DNA of 64,000 nucleotides from positions 8,981,001 to 9,045,000 of the forward strand of contig NC_060026.1 of assembly GCF_021134715.1 (NCBI RefSeq), in the 5' to 3' direction. Below are positions 41,170-53,494 of the stretch, in pieces (the first letter of the stretch is position 1; the number at the start of each line of letters is the position of its first letter). The position numbers and the translations under genes are program-made. The stretch comes from Daphnia pulex (taxonomy: Eukaryota > Arthropoda > Branchiopoda > Diplostraca > Daphniidae). Under the pieces are notes generated by a model. The model worked only from the letters and a program-made list of their open reading frames with translations, was not told where the DNA came from and did no database searches.

Positions 41170-41746
41170 TTTTAATCACCATTGCCCAAGACAGATTGGT
41201 AGAATCTACTCCATTGAGTTTAGTTTGCTGATATTCTTGCGCAGTACGTATAAGGACGGTACTTAGTGGTTAGTGGTGGTTGAAGCAATCTCTTTAAGCG
41301 GACTCTTTTTTGTTTGCCAGATTGGTTTAGATTACTTAATCTTCCTTTGATCATACCAATTGGCGAATAAACCATTTGTAGGACAGAGAGGTACAAGTTA
41401 TATCCATCGCCAGACTCTGTGTTTGTATCGTGGAAACCCAAGATAGTTATCGGTTCAAACTCGTCGTGTTCCAACTGCTGTGGTAATCGACATTCAGACG
41501 CAAATGTTCCCCCTTTTGTAAACTCACTTGGTTCTATGCTCTCCCATTCCAAAAACTGTAGTCCCGTGTAGATCTAAAGTCACATTTTGATAAAAAGAAA
41601 AAAAAAACAGCTGACTAAGATTCAAATTGAATTAGGATACATGTGTGTTGAGATAACAAGATATAGAAACAATGGTGATTAATGTTATTTGAACGTTGTA
41701 TCCGTTTTAAAAGCCTAAACATACCTTTACAAGAAATATTTTTGCT

Positions 41747-41818
41747 TGATCTCGACGTGATTTGAACACGCAACCTCCTGATCTGGAGTCAGGCGCGCTA
41801 CCGTTGCGCCACGAAATC
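41747..41818 (-). tRNA. tRNA-Trp-CCA: tRNA-Trp(CCA) copy 31
   Basis: Consensus. Confidence 0.97.
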
Positions 41819-42100
41819 TTGATTTTCGACGTTATTACTATAGTTATATTTTGGGAACTACGGTGTCTTTTATAAAGGAATAGATTCTGATGGTAAGATT
41901 GATTATCACACGAACACATTTAGTCTTTTGAAAGAGTCAGTCAGATTAGTCAGGTTATTTTTTTATATTTCCTTGGATCTTTTGATCGCCACAAGCCTTG
42001 ATTTCCGTAATGAAAGTTCACAAGCTTAGGCATGATAGTCGGCTACAATAGATGGGTTGTCGTCGTGCAATTTGTATCAAGAAGTATACGTAAGGAGCAA

Positions 42101-42171
42101 GCATCGATGGTTCAGTGGTAGAATGCTCGCCTGCCACGCGGGCGGCCCGGGTTCGATTCCCGGTCGATGCA
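42101..42171 (+). tRNA. tRNA-Gly-GCC: tRNA-Gly(GCC) copy 32
   Basis: Consensus. Confidence 0.97.
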
Positions 42172-42745
42172 TTTTAATCACCATTGCCCAAGACAGATTG
42201 GTAGAATCTACTCTATTGAGTTTAGTTTGCTGATATTCTTGCGCAGTGCGTATAAGGACGGTACTTAGTGGTTAGTGGTGGTTGAAGCAATCTCTTTAAG
42301 CGGACTCTTTTTTGTTTGCCAGATTGGTTTAGATTACTTAATCTTCCTTTGATCATACCAATTGGCGAATAAACCATTTGTAGGACAGAGAGGTACAAGT
42401 TATATCCATCGCCAGACTCTGTGTTTGTATCGTGGAGACCCAAGATAGTTATCGGTTCAAACTCGTCGTCTTCCAACTGCTGTGGTAATCGACATTCAGA
42501 CGCAAATGTTCCCCCTTTTGTAAACTCACTTTGTTCTATGCTCTCCCATTCCAAAAACTGTAGTCCCGTGTAGATCTAAAGTCACATTTTGATAAAAAGA
42601 AAAAAACATCTGACTAAGAATCAAATTGAATCAGGATACATGTGTGTTGAGATAACAAGATATAGAAACAATGGTGATTAATGTTATTTGAACGTTGTAA
42701 CCGTATTAAAAGCCTAAACATACCTTCACAAGAAATATTTTTGCT

Positions 42746-42817
42746 TGATCTCGACGTGATTTGAACACGCAACCTCCTGATCTGGAGTCAGGCGCGCTAC
42801 CGTTGCGCCACGAAATC
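42746..42817 (-). tRNA. tRNA-Trp-CCA: tRNA-Trp(CCA) copy 32
   Basis: Consensus. Confidence 0.97.
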
Positions 42818-43099
42818 TTGATTTTCGATGTTATTACTATCGTTATATTTTGGGAACTACGGTGTCTTTTATAAAGGAATAGATTCTGATGGTAAGATTG
42901 ATTATCACACGAACACATTTAGTCTTTTGAAAGAGTCAGTCAGATTAGTCAGGTTATTTTTTTATATTTCCTTGGATCTTTTGATCGCCACAAGCCTTGA
43001 TTTCCGTAATGAAAGCTCACAAGCTTAGGCATGATAGTCGGCTACAATAGATGGGTTGTCGTCGTGCAATTTGTATCAAGAAGTATACGTAAGGAGCAA

Positions 43100-43170
43100 G
43101 CATCGATGGTTCAGTGGTAGAATGCTCGCCTGCCACGCGGGCGGCCCGGGTTCGATTCCCGGTCGATGCA
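43100..43170 (+). tRNA. tRNA-Gly-GCC: tRNA-Gly(GCC) copy 33
   Basis: Consensus; its unit is nearly identical to the preceding one. Confidence 0.97.
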
Positions 43171-43744
43171 TTTTAATCACCATTGCCCAAGACAGATTGG
43201 TAGAATCTACTCTATTGAGTTTAGTTTGCTGATATTCTTGCGCAGTGCGTATAAGGACGGTACTTAGTGGTTAGTGGTGGTTGAAGCAATCTCTTTAAGC
43301 GGACTCTTTTTTGTTTGCCAGATTGGTTTAGATTACTTAATCTTCCTTTGATCATACCAATTGGCGAATAAACCATTTGTAGGACAGAGAGGTACAAGTT
43401 ATATCCATCGCCAGACTCTGTGTTTGTATCGTGGAGACCCAAGATAGTTATCGGTTCAAACTCGTCGTGTTCCAACTGCTGTGGTAATCGACATTCAGAC
43501 GCAAATGTTCCCCCTTTTGTAAACTCACTTTGTTCTATGCTCTCCCATTCCAAAAACTGTAGTCCCGTGTAGATCTAAAGTCACATTTTGATAAAAAGAA
43601 AAAAACATCTGACTAAGAATCAAATTGAATCAGGATACATGTGTGTTGAGATAACAAGATATAGAAACAATGGTGATTAATGTTATTTGAACGTTGTAAC
43701 CGTATTAAAAGCCTAAACATACCTTCACAAGAAATATTTTTGCT

Positions 43745-43816
43745 TGATCTCGACGTGATTTGAACACGCAACCTCCTGATCTGGAGTCAGGCGCGCTACC
43801 GTTGCGCCACGAAATC
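43745..43816 (-). tRNA. tRNA-Trp-CCA: tRNA-Trp(CCA) copy 33
   Basis: Consensus. Confidence 0.97.
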
Positions 43817-44098
43817 TTGATTTTCGATGTTATTACTATCGTTATATTTTGGGAACTACGGTGTCTTTTATAAAGGAATAGATTCTGATGGTAAGATTGA
43901 TTATCACACGAACACATTTAGTCTTTTGAAAGAGTCAGTCAGATTAGTCAGGTTATTTTTTTATATTTCCTTGGATCTTTTGATCGCCACAAGCCTTGAT
44001 TTCCGTAATGAAAGATCACAAGCTTAGGCATGATAGTCGGCTACAATAGATGGGTTGTCGTCGTGCAATTTGTATCAAGAAGTATACGTAAGGAGCAA

Positions 44099-44169
44099 GC
44101 ATCGATGGTTCAGTGGTAGAATGCTCGCCTGCCACGCGGGCGGCCCGGGTTCGATTCCCGGTCGATGCA
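44099..44169 (+). tRNA. tRNA-Gly-GCC: tRNA-Gly(GCC) copy 34
   Basis: Consensus. Confidence 0.97.
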
Positions 44170-44742
44170 TTTTAATCACCATTGCCCAAGACAGATTGGT
44201 AGAATCTACTCTATTGAGTTTAGTTTGCTGATATTCTTGCGCAGTGCGTATAAGGACGGTACTTAGTGGTTAGTGGTGGTTGAAGCAATCTCTTTAAGCG
44301 GACTCTTTTTTGTTTGCCAGATTGGTTTAGATTACTTAATCTTCCTTTGATCATACCAATTGGTGAATAAACCATTTGTAGGACAGAGGTACAAGTTATA
44401 TCCATCGCCAGACTCTGTGTTTGTATCGTGGAAACCCAAGATAGTTATCGGTTCAAACTCGTCGTGTTCCAACTGCTGTGGTAATCGACATTCAGACGCA
44501 AATGTTCCCCCTTTTGTAAACTCACTTGGTTCTATGCTCTCCCATTCCAAAAACTGTAGTCCCGTGTAGATCTAAAGTCACATTTTGATAAAAAGAAAAA
44601 AAGCAGCTGACTACAATTCAAATTGAATCAGGATACATGTTTGTTGAGATAACAAGATATAGAAACAATGGTGATTAACGTTATTTGAACGTTGTATCTG
44701 TTCTATAAGCCCAAACATACCTTCACAAGAAATATTTTTGCT

Positions 44743-44814
44743 TGATCTCGACGTGATTTGAACACGCAACCTCCTGATCTGGAGTCAGGCGCGCTACCGT
44801 TGCGCCACGAAATC
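44743..44814 (-). tRNA. tRNA-Trp-CCA: tRNA-Trp(CCA) copy 34
   Basis: Consensus body; downstream TTTT missing. Confidence 0.95.
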
Positions 44815-45097
44815 TTGCTTTTCGATCTAATTACTATCGTTATATTTTGGGAACTACGGTGTCTTTTATAAAGGAATAGATTCTGATGGTAAGATTGATT
44901 ATCACACGAACACATTTAGTCTTTTGAAAGAGTCAGTCAGATTAGTCAGGTTATTTTTTTTATATTTCCTTGGATCTTTTGATCGCCACAAGCCTTGATT
45001 TCCGTAATGAAAGCTAACAAGCTTAGGCATGATAGTCGGCTTTAATAGATGGGTTGTCGTCGTGCAATTTGTATCAAGAAGTATACGTGAGGGGCAA

Positions 45098-45168
45098 GCA
45101 TCGATGGTTCAGTGGTAGAATGCTCGCCTGCCACGCGGGCGGCCCGGGTTCGATTCCCGGTCGATGCA
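45098..45168 (+). tRNA. tRNA-Gly-GCC: tRNA-Gly(GCC) copy 35
   Basis: Consensus. Confidence 0.97.
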
Positions 45169-45746
45169 TTTTAATCACCATTGCCCAAGACAGATTGGTA
45201 GAATCTACTCTATTGAGTTTAGTTTGCTGATATTCTTGCGCAGTACGTATAAGGACGGTACTAAGTGGTTAGCTGTGGTTGAAGCAATCTCTTTAAGTGG
45301 ACTCTTTTTTGTTTGCCAGATTGGTTTAGATTACTTAATCTTCCTTTGATCATACCAATTGGCGAATAAACCATTTGTAGGACAGAGAGGTACAAGTTAT
45401 ATCCATCGCCAGACTCTGTGTTTGATTCGTGGAAACCCAAGATAGTTATCGGTTCAAACTCGTCGTGTTCCAACTGCTGTGGTAATCGACATTCAGACGC
45501 AAATTTTCCCCCTTTTGTAAACTCACTTGGTTCTATGCTCTCCCATTCCAAAAACTGTAGTCCCGTGTAGATCTAAAGTCACATTTTGATAAAAAGAAAA
45601 AAAAAAACAGCTGACTAAGATTCAAATTGAATTAGGATACATGTGTGTTGAGATAACAAGATATAGAAACAATGGTGATTAATGTTATTTGAACGTTGTA
45701 TCCGTTTTAAAAGCCTAAACATACCTTTACAAGAAATATTTTTGCT

Positions 45747-45818
45747 TGATCTCGACGTGATTTGAACACGCAACCTCCTGATCTGGAGTCAGGCGCTCTA
45801 CCGTTGCGCCACGAAATC
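45747..45818 (-). tRNA. tRNA-Trp-CCA: tRNA-Trp(CCA) copy 35
   Basis: D stem GCGC/GAGC has a G12-A23 mismatch. Confidence 0.85.
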
Positions 45819-46100
45819 TTGATTTTCGATCTAATTACTATCGTTATATTTTGGGAACTACGGTGTCTTTTATAAAGGAATAGATTCTGATGGTAAGATT
45901 GATTATCACACGAACACATTTAGTCTTTTGAAAGAGTCAGTCAGATTAGTTAGGTTATTTTTTTATATTTCCTTGGATCTTTTGATCGCCACAAGCCTTG
46001 ATTTCCGTAATGAAAGCTAACAAGCTTAGGCATGATAGTCGGCTTTAATAGATGGGTTGTCGTCGTGCAATTTGTATCAAGAAGTATACGTGAGGGGCAA

Positions 46101-46171
46101 GCATCGATGGTTCAGTGGTAGAATGCTCGCCTGCCACGCGGGCGGCCCGGGTTCGATTCCCGGTCGATGCA
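46101..46171 (+). tRNA. tRNA-Gly-GCC: tRNA-Gly(GCC) copy 36
   Basis: Consensus. Confidence 0.97.
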
Positions 46172-46747
46172 TTTTAATCACCATTGCCCAAGACAGATTG
46201 GTAGAATCTACTCTATTGAGTTTAGTTTGCTGATATTCTTGCGCAGTACGTATAAGGACGGTACTAAGTGGTTAGCTGTGGTTGAAGCAATCTCTTTAAG
46301 TGGACTCTTTTTTGTTTGCCAGATTGGTTTAGATTACTTAATCTTCCTTTGATCATACCAATTGGCGAATAAACCATTTGTAGGACAGAGAGGCACAAGT
46401 TATATCCATCGCCAGACTCTGTGTTTGTATCGTGGAAACCCAAGATAGTTATCGGTTCAAACTCGTCGTGTTCCAACTGCTGTGGTAATCGACATTCAGA
46501 CGCAAATGTTCCCCCTTTTGTAAACTCACTTGGTTCTATGTTCTCCCATTCCAAAAACTGTAGTCCCGTGTAGATCTAAAGTCACATTTTGATAAAAAGA
46601 AAAAAAAACAGCTGACTAAGATTCAAATTGAATCAGGATACATGTGTGTTGAGATAACAAGATATAGAAACAATGGTGATTAATGTTATTTGAACATTGT
46701 ATCCGTTTTAAAAGCCTAAACATACCTTCACAAGAAATATTTTTGCT

Positions 46748-46819
46748 TGATCTCGACGTGATTTGAACCCGCAACCTCATGATCTGGAGTCAGGCGCGCT
46801 ACCGTTGCGCCACGAAATC
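46748..46819 (-). tRNA. tRNA-Trp-CCA: tRNA-Trp(CCA) copy 36
   Basis: Anticodon stem CCTGA/TCATG has one C-T mismatch and the T stem GCGGG/CACGT one G-A mismatch. The upstream TATA-like box is weakened (TTATTTTTTGG on +). Confidence 0.75.
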
Positions 46820-47101
46820 TTGCTTTTCGATCTAATTACTATCGTTATTTTTTGGGAACTATGGTGTCTTTTATAAAGGAATAGATTCTGATGGTAAGAT
46901 TGATTATCACACGAACACATTTAGTCGTTTGAAAGAGTCAGTCAGATTAGTCAGGTTATTTTTTTATATTTCTTTGGATCTTTTGATCGCCACAAGCCTT
47001 GATTTCCGTAATGAAAGCTAACAAGCTTAGGCATGATAGTCGGCTACAATAGATGGGTTGTCGTCGTGCAATTTGTATCACGAAGTATACGTGAGGGGCA
47101 A

Positions 47102-47172
47102 GTATCGATGGTTCAGTGGTAGAATGCTCGCCTGCCACGCGGGCGGCCCGGGTTCGATTCCCGGTCGATGCA
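47102..47172 (+). tRNA. tRNA-Gly-GCC: tRNA-Gly(GCC) copy 37
   Basis: GTATCGA acceptor (T2-G71 wobble); otherwise consensus. Last tRNA before the 1.4-kb insertion. Confidence 0.93.
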
Positions 47173-47679
47173 TTTTAATCACTATTGCCCAAGACAGATT
47201 GGTAGAATCTACTCTATTGAGTTTAGTTTGCTGATATTCTTGCGCAGTACGTCTAAGGACGGTACTTAGTGGTTAGTGGTGGTTGAAGCAATCTCTTTAA
47301 GCGGACTCTTTTTTGTTTGCCAGATTGGTTTAGATTACTTAATCTTCCTTTGATCATACCAATTGGCGAATAAACCATTTGTAGGACAGAGAGGTACAAG
47401 TTATATCCATCGCCAGACTCTGTGTTTGATTCGTGGAAACCCAAGATAGTTATCGGTTCAAACTCGTCGTGTTCCAACTGCTGTGGTAATCGACATTCAG
47501 ACGCAAATGTTCCCCCTTTTGTAAACTCACTTGGTTCTATGCTCTCCCATTCCAAAAACTGTAGTCCCGTGTAGATCTAAAGTCACATTTTGATAAAAAG
47601 AAAAAAATCAGCTGACTAAGATTCAAATTGAATCAGGATACATGTGTTTTGAGATAACAAGATATATAAACAATGGTGA

Positions 47680-49079
47680 CAAGATTCCTTCGGTAACGTC
47701 CTTCGGTAATTTTTTTAAACGTTAAAGAGACAAAAAATCAAGGTTATAGTAGATTAATACATACTATAACGTTTGGAAAATTCTGTTTCCCTTTATTATC
47801 TTCCATAATTGATTCTTTATAACTAATTGAAAAATAATCTGTAATATTATGAGTGGTGCGAATTATGAATGGCGGAGGATTCGCCCCGCCACCCCACGTC
47901 GCACTTCATGTTTAGATTAAGTTATAGCAATATTTATTACTATAGTAACATGGAATTAGAAAAATTATTAGTTACATATTAACTACAAAGAAATGGATGT
48001 GCTCTTATAGCAGTTTGATTAAACCACCGCTGAAAAAATCTTTATAATTAAGGCATATAACCTAAGTGTTTTACGACCGGTTCCGAAATCGATACCGATG
48101 GTAGCGTCGCTAGCGATATTACCATTGCTTTACTTCGACTTTTGTTACATTATTTGGTGTACTCACCAACCGGGCCAAGCATTCCGGCCCTTACATAAAA
48201 ATGTCAATGTTGGTCTAATGGTTAGCAACTCGGGCTGCCACGCGTATTGTTTAGAGTTCGAATCTCGATCTCGAAAAATAAATTTGTAATTTTTGAAAAA
48301 TTACACTTAAAAAGCTTTCGGAGGTAAATAGAAGTGGAAGATCGGCGGTAACTCTTCACGACCACCAGAAGATCTTGATGACTGTGAAGAGGACAAGGGA
48401 AGAAGAGAGAGATGACCCAGAGCTTCAAAATGAGTATAATCAAACATTTTTAAATGTTCCTCAACTTCTTGGTTGATGACTAACTGTTAAAAAAAGGAGG
48501 AATATAAATTTTACTTGATCAAAAAATTTATTAAAATCAAGACAAAAAACAGTAAACAAAAAGAGGTAATAATAAAACAAAAGATTTAAAAAAGTAATAA
48601 TGGGAAAATACAAAGTAAAAAGAAGAATAAAGACGAAATCGAAATCGAACATAAAAACAAAATCAAATAATAAATACTCTCCACTCCCGTAGCAGAAAAC
48701 TTGTCTTGCTAGGGAAGATCCAAACTTTTTTTTTGTTTTTGTTTACACTGCTGAGCATGCACTGACAGTTGGAAGGTTACGCAAAAAAAGCGAATTCACT
48801 GCCTAGGATTCGGCAACCAGCTAGGTAACAAGTACGCAAATTAAATTTTTAAAACAGTAATGAAAACAAATGAAAACCCCGTTACGCCATGTATCAAATT
48901 TTGACAGAATTATGTACAACATTTGGTGACGATTGGTCATTCAGGGAAGAAACGTATAAAGGAACACTAAATGGACATTATACCCTCTGAATTTCACTAC
49001 TAGCTACTACTACCCTACCCCCTATACCCCACACCCTATATTGTTAAGGACATTCGTATATAAATATACCTCAGGGATA
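47680..49079. mobile_element. 1.4-kb unidentified insertion in the array
   Basis: Array sequence stops after CAATGGTGA and resumes at AATGTTATTTG, so about 1.4 kb has been placed inside one unit with little or no loss of array sequence. There is no long open frame with protein features. It contains a 10-bp direct repeat (CCTTCGGTAA, twice near 47687-47709), a GC-rich hairpin (GTGCGA at 47856-47861 with TCGCAC at 47899-47904, enclosing GGCGG/CCGCC), a degenerate tRNA-like stretch at 48204-48276, a perfect AT palindrome at 48286-48304, and AT-rich sequence after 48480. I saw no terminal inverted repeats or clear target duplication. It may be a composite non-autonomous element or a translocated host fragment. 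Confidence 0.6.
48204..48276 (+). pseudogene. Degenerate tRNA-like sequence (possible SINE head)
   Basis: Contains a good A-box match (TGGTCTAATGGTTAGC) and a B-box match (GAGTTCGAATCTC) at the spacing found in tRNAs. The T arm TAGAG-TTCGAAT-CTCGA is mostly paired. Acceptor ends do not pair, and the middle (GGGCTGCCACGCG) does not form a proper anticodon stem. No poly-A tail follows directly; a 9-bp palindrome GTAATTTTT/AAAAATTAC does. Best read as a decayed tRNA or the promoter head of a tRNA-derived SINE. Confidence 0.4.
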
Positions 49080-49145
49080 AATGTTATTTGAACGTTGTAT
49101 CCGTTTTAAAAGCCTAAACATACCTTCACAAGAAATATTTTTGCT

Positions 49146-49217
49146 TGATTTCGACGTGATTTGAACCCGCAACCTCCTGATCTGGAGTCAGGCGCGCTAC
49201 CGTTGCGCCACGAAATC
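49146..49217 (-). tRNA. tRNA-Trp-CCA: tRNA-Trp(CCA) copy 37
   Basis: Acceptor is fully Watson-Crick (CGAAATC on the 3' side); the T stem has a G52-A62 mismatch. First tRNA after the 1.4-kb insertion. Confidence 0.88.
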
Positions 49218-49498
49218 TTGATTTTCGATGTAATTACTATCGCTATATTTTGGGAACTACGGTGTCTTTTATAAAGGAATAGATTCTGATGGTAAGATTG
49301 ATTATCACACGAACACATTTAGTCTTTTGAAAGAGTCAGTCAGATTAGTCAGGTTATTTTTTATAATTCTTTGGATCTTTTGATCGCCACAAGCCTTGAT
49401 TTCCGTAATGAAAGCTAACAAGCTTAGGCATGATAGTCGGCTACAATAGATGGGTTGTCGTCGTGCAATTTGTATCAAGAAGTATACGTGAGGGGCAA

Positions 49499-49569
49499 GC
49501 ATCGATGGTTCAGTGGTAGAATGCTCGCCCGCCACGCGGGCGGCCCGGGTTCGATTCCCGGTCGATGCA
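49499..49569 (+). tRNA. tRNA-Gly-GCC: tRNA-Gly(GCC) copy 38, position 33 changed
   Basis: The anticodon loop reads CCGCCAC: anticodon GCC is kept, but the near-universal U33 that makes the U-turn is C. The rest is consensus. Confidence 0.8.
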
Positions 49570-50144
49570 TTTTAATCATCATTGCCCAAGACAGATTTGT
49601 AGAATCTACTCTATTGAGTTTAGTTTGCTGATATTCTTGCGCAGTACGTCTAAGGACGGTACTTAGTGGTTAGTGGTGGTTGAAGCAATCTCTTTAAGCG
49701 GACTCTTTTTTGTTTGCCAGATTGGTTTAGATTACTTAATCTTCCTTTGATCATACCAATTGGCGAATAAACCATTTGTAGGACAGAGAGGTACAAGTTA
49801 TATCCATCGCCAGACTCTGTGTTTGTATCGTGGAAACCCAAGATAGTTATCGGTTCAAACTCGTCGTGTTCCAACTGCTGTGGTAATCGACATTCAGACG
49901 CAAATGTTCCCCCTTTTGTAAACTCACTTGGTTCTATGCTCTCCCATTCCAAAAACTGTAGTCCCGTGTAGATCTAAAGTCACATTTTGATAAAAAGAAA
50001 AAAAACAGCTGACTAAGATTCAAATTGAATTAGATACATGTGTGTTGAGATAACAAGATATAAAAACAATGGTGATTAATGTTATTTGAACGTTGTATCC
50101 GTTTTAAAAAGCCTAAACATACCTTCACAAGAAATATTTTTGCT

Positions 50145-50216
50145 TGATCTCGACGTGATTTGAACACGCAACCTCCTGATCTGGAGTCAGGCGCGCTACC
50201 GTTGCGCCACGAAATC
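50145..50216 (-). tRNA. tRNA-Trp-CCA: tRNA-Trp(CCA) copy 38
   Basis: Consensus. Confidence 0.97.
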
Positions 50217-50498
50217 TTGATTTTCGATGTAATTACTATCTTTATATTTTGGGAACTACGGTGTCTTTTATAAAGGAATAGATTCTGATGGTAAGATTGA
50301 TTATTACACGAACACATTTAGTCTTTTGAAATAGTCAGTCAGATTAGTCAGGTTATTTTTTTATATTTCCTTGGAACTTTTGATCGCCACAAGCCTTGAT
50401 TTCCGTAATGAAAGCTAACAAGCTTAGGCATGATAGTCGGCTACAATAGATGGGTTGTCGTCGTGCAATTCGTATCACGAAGTATACGTGAGGGGCAA

Positions 50499-50569
50499 GC
50501 ATCGATGGTTCAGTGGTAAAATGCTCGCCTGCCACGCGGGCGGCCCGGGTTCGATTCCCGGTCGATGCA
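50499..50569 (+). tRNA. tRNA-Gly-GCC: tRNA-Gly(GCC) copy 39
   Basis: The D stem reads AAAT instead of GAAT, giving a C13-A22 mismatch; otherwise consensus. Confidence 0.85.
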
Positions 50570-51144
50570 TTTTAATCACTATTGCCCAAGACAGATTGGT
50601 AGAATCTACTCTATTGAGTTTAGTTTGCTGATATTCTTGCGCAGTACGTATAAGGACGGTACTAAGTGGTTAGTGGTGGTTAAAGCAATCTCTTTAAGTG
50701 GACTCTTTTTTGTTTGCCAGATTGGTTTAGATTACTTAATCTTCCTTTGATCATACCAATTGGCGAATAAACCATTTGTAGGACAGAGAGGTACAAGTTA
50801 TATCCATCGCCAGACTCTGTGTTTGTATCGTGGAAACCCAAGATAGTTATCGGTTCAAACTCGTCGTGTTCCAACTGCTGTGGTAATCGACATTCAGACG
50901 CAAATGTTCCCCCTTTTGTAAACTCACTTGGTTCTATGCTCTCCCATTCCAAAAACTGTAGTCCCGTGTAGATCTAAAGTCACATTTTGATAAAAAGAAA
51001 AAAAGCAGCTGACTACAATTCAAATTGAATTAGGATACATGTGTGTTGAGATAATAAGATATAGAAACGATGGTGATTAATGTTATTTGAACGTTGTATC
51101 TGTTCTATAAGCCCAAACATACCTTCACATGATATATTTTTGCT

Positions 51145-51216
51145 TGATCTCGACGTGATTTGAACACGCAACCTCCTGATCTGGAGTCAGGCGCGCTACC
51201 GTTGCGCCACGAAATC
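51145..51216 (-). tRNA. tRNA-Trp-CCA: tRNA-Trp(CCA) copy 39
   Basis: Consensus body; downstream TTTT missing. Confidence 0.95.
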
Positions 51217-51498
51217 TTGATTTTCGATGTAATTACTATCGTTATATTTTGGGAACTACGGTGTCTTTTATAAAGGAATAGATTCTGATGGTAAGATTGA
51301 TTATCACACGAACACATTTAGTCTTTTGAAAGAGTCAGTCAGATTAGTCAGGTTATTTTTTTATATTTCCTTGGATCTTTTGATCGCCACAAGCCTTGAT
51401 TTCCGTAATGAAAGCTAACAAGCTTAGGCATGATAGTCGGCTATAATAGATGGGTTGTCGTCGTGCAATTTGTATCAAGAAGTATACGTGAGGGGCAA

Positions 51499-51569
51499 GC
51501 ATCGATGGTTCAGTGGTAGAATGCTCGCCTGCCACGCGGGCGGCCCGGGTTCGATTCCCGGTCGATGCA
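51499..51569 (+). tRNA. tRNA-Gly-GCC: tRNA-Gly(GCC) copy 40
   Basis: Consensus. Confidence 0.97.
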
Positions 51570-52140
51570 TTTTAATCACCATTGCCCAAGACAGATTGGT
51601 AGAATCTGCTCTATTGAGTTTAGTTTGCTGATATTCTTGCGCAGTACGTATAAGGACGGTACTTAGTGGTTAGTGGTGGTTGAAGCAATCTCTTTAAGCG
51701 GACTCTTTTTTGTTTGCCAGATTGGTTTAGATTACTTAATCTTCCTTTGATCATACCAATTGGTGAATAAACCATTTGTAGGACAGAGAGGTACAAGTTA
51801 TATCCATCGCCAGACTCTGTGTTTGTATCGTGGAAACCCAAGATAGTTATCGGTTCAAACTCGTCGTGTTCCAACTGCTGAGGTAATCGAAATTCAGACG
51901 CAAATGTTCCCCCTTTTGTAAACTCACTTGGTTCTATGCTCTCCCATTCCAAAAACTGTAGTCCCGTGTAGATCTAAAGTCACATTTTGATTTAAAAAAA
52001 ACAGCTGACTAAGATTCAAATTGAATCAGGATACATGTGTGTTGAGATAACAAGATATAGAAACAATGGTGATTAATGTTATTTGAACGTTGTATCCGTT
52101 TTAAAAGCCTAAACATACCTTCACAAGAAATATTTTTGCT

Positions 52141-52212
52141 TGATCTCGACGTGATTTGAACACGCAACCTCCTGATCTGGAGTCAGGCGCGCTACCGTTG
52201 CGCCACGAAATC
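52141..52212 (-). tRNA. tRNA-Trp-CCA: tRNA-Trp(CCA) copy 40
   Basis: Consensus. Confidence 0.97.
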
Positions 52213-52494
52213 TTGTTTTTCGATGTAATTACTATCTTTATATTTTGGGAACTACGGTGTCTTTTATAAAGGAATAGATTCTGATGGTAAGATTGATTAT
52301 CACACGAACACTTTTAGTCTTTTGAAAGAGTCAGTCAGATTAGTCAGGTTATTTTTTTATATTTCCTTGGATCTTTTGATCGCCACAAGCCTTGATTTCC
52401 GTAATGAAAGCTAACAAGCTTAGGCATGATAGTCGGCTACAATAGATGGGTTGTCGTCGTGCAATTTGTATCAAGAAGTATACGTGAGGGGCAA

Positions 52495-52564
52495 GCATCG
52501 ATGGTTCAGTGGTAGAATGCTTGCTGCCACGCGGGCGCCCCGGGATCGATTCTCGGTCGATGCA
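52495..52564 (+). pseudogene. tRNA-Gly pseudogene (70 nt)
   Basis: One base is deleted in the 5' anticodon stem (TTGCTGCC for TCGCCTGCC). The T stem/loop is altered (GGGATCGATTCTC for GGGTTCGATTCCC), which breaks the B box. Only TTT follows, so the terminator is weak. Likely not a working tRNA. Duplicated three units on at 55497. Confidence 0.75.
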
Positions 52565-53140
52565 TTTAAATCATCATTGCCCAAGACAGATTTGTAGAAT
52601 CTACTCTATTGAGTTTAGTTTGCTGATATTCTTGCGCAGTACGTATAAGGACGGTACTTAGTGGTTAGTTGTGGTTGAAGCAATCTCTTTAAGCGGACTC
52701 TTTTTTGTTTGCCAGATTGGTTTAGATTACTTAATCTTCCTTTGATCATACCAATTGGCGAATAAACCATTTGTAGGACAGAGAGGTACAAGTTATATCC
52801 ATCGCCAGACTCTGTGTTTGTATCGTGGAAACCCAAGATAGTTATCGGTTGAAACTCGTCGTGTTCCAACTGCTGTGGTAATCGACATTCAGACGCAAAT
52901 GTTCCCCCTTTTGTAAACTCACTTGGTTCTATGCTCTCCCATTCCAAAAACTGTAGTCCCGTGTAGATCTAAAGTCACATTTTGATAAAAAGAAAAAAAA
53001 ACAGCTGACTAAGATTCAAATTGAATTAGGATACATGTGTGTTGAGATAACAAGATATAGAAAAAATGGTGATTAATGTTATTTGAACGTTGTATCCATT
53101 TTAAAAGCCTAAACATACCTTCACAAGAAATATTTTTGCT

Positions 53141-53212
53141 TGATCTCGACGTGATTTGAACACGCAACCTCCTGATCTGGAGTCAGGCGCGCTACCGTTG
53201 CGCCACGAAATC
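53141..53212 (-). tRNA. tRNA-Trp-CCA: tRNA-Trp(CCA) copy 41
   Basis: Consensus. Confidence 0.97.
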
Positions 53213-53494
53213 TTGATTTTCGATCTAATTACTATCGTTATATTTTGGGAACTACGGTGTATTTTATAAAGGAATAGATTCTGATGGTAAGATTGATTAT
53301 CACACGAACACATTTAGTCTTTTGAAAGAGTCAGTCAGATTAGTCAGGTTATTTTTTTATATTTCTTTGGATCTTTTGATCGCCACAAGCCTTGATTTCC
53401 GTAATGAAAGCTAACAAGCTTAGGCATGATAGTCGGCTACAATAGATGGGTTGTCGTCGTGCAATTTGTATCAAGAAGTATACGTGAGGGTAAA

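Larger units (their letters stand above)
39915..47679. repeat. Tandem tRNA array, segment B (about 8 units)
   Basis: Resumes directly after the 3' LTR with the sequence that would follow 30245 in an uninterrupted unit, and ends where the 1.4-kb insertion begins. Units here resemble those at 25-30 kb more than those at 2-20 kb: they share the GGAGACCC and CACTTTG variants in the exon-like fragment and the AACATCTGAC spacer variant. Confidence 0.96.

Noticed and set aside
48098-48652. Short open frames in the 1.4-kb insertion (+ 48098-48289, - 48222-48443, - 48461-48652)
   Set aside because: They overlap the tRNA-like stretch or AT-rich low-complexity sequence and have F/L/I-rich or mixed composition without domains.
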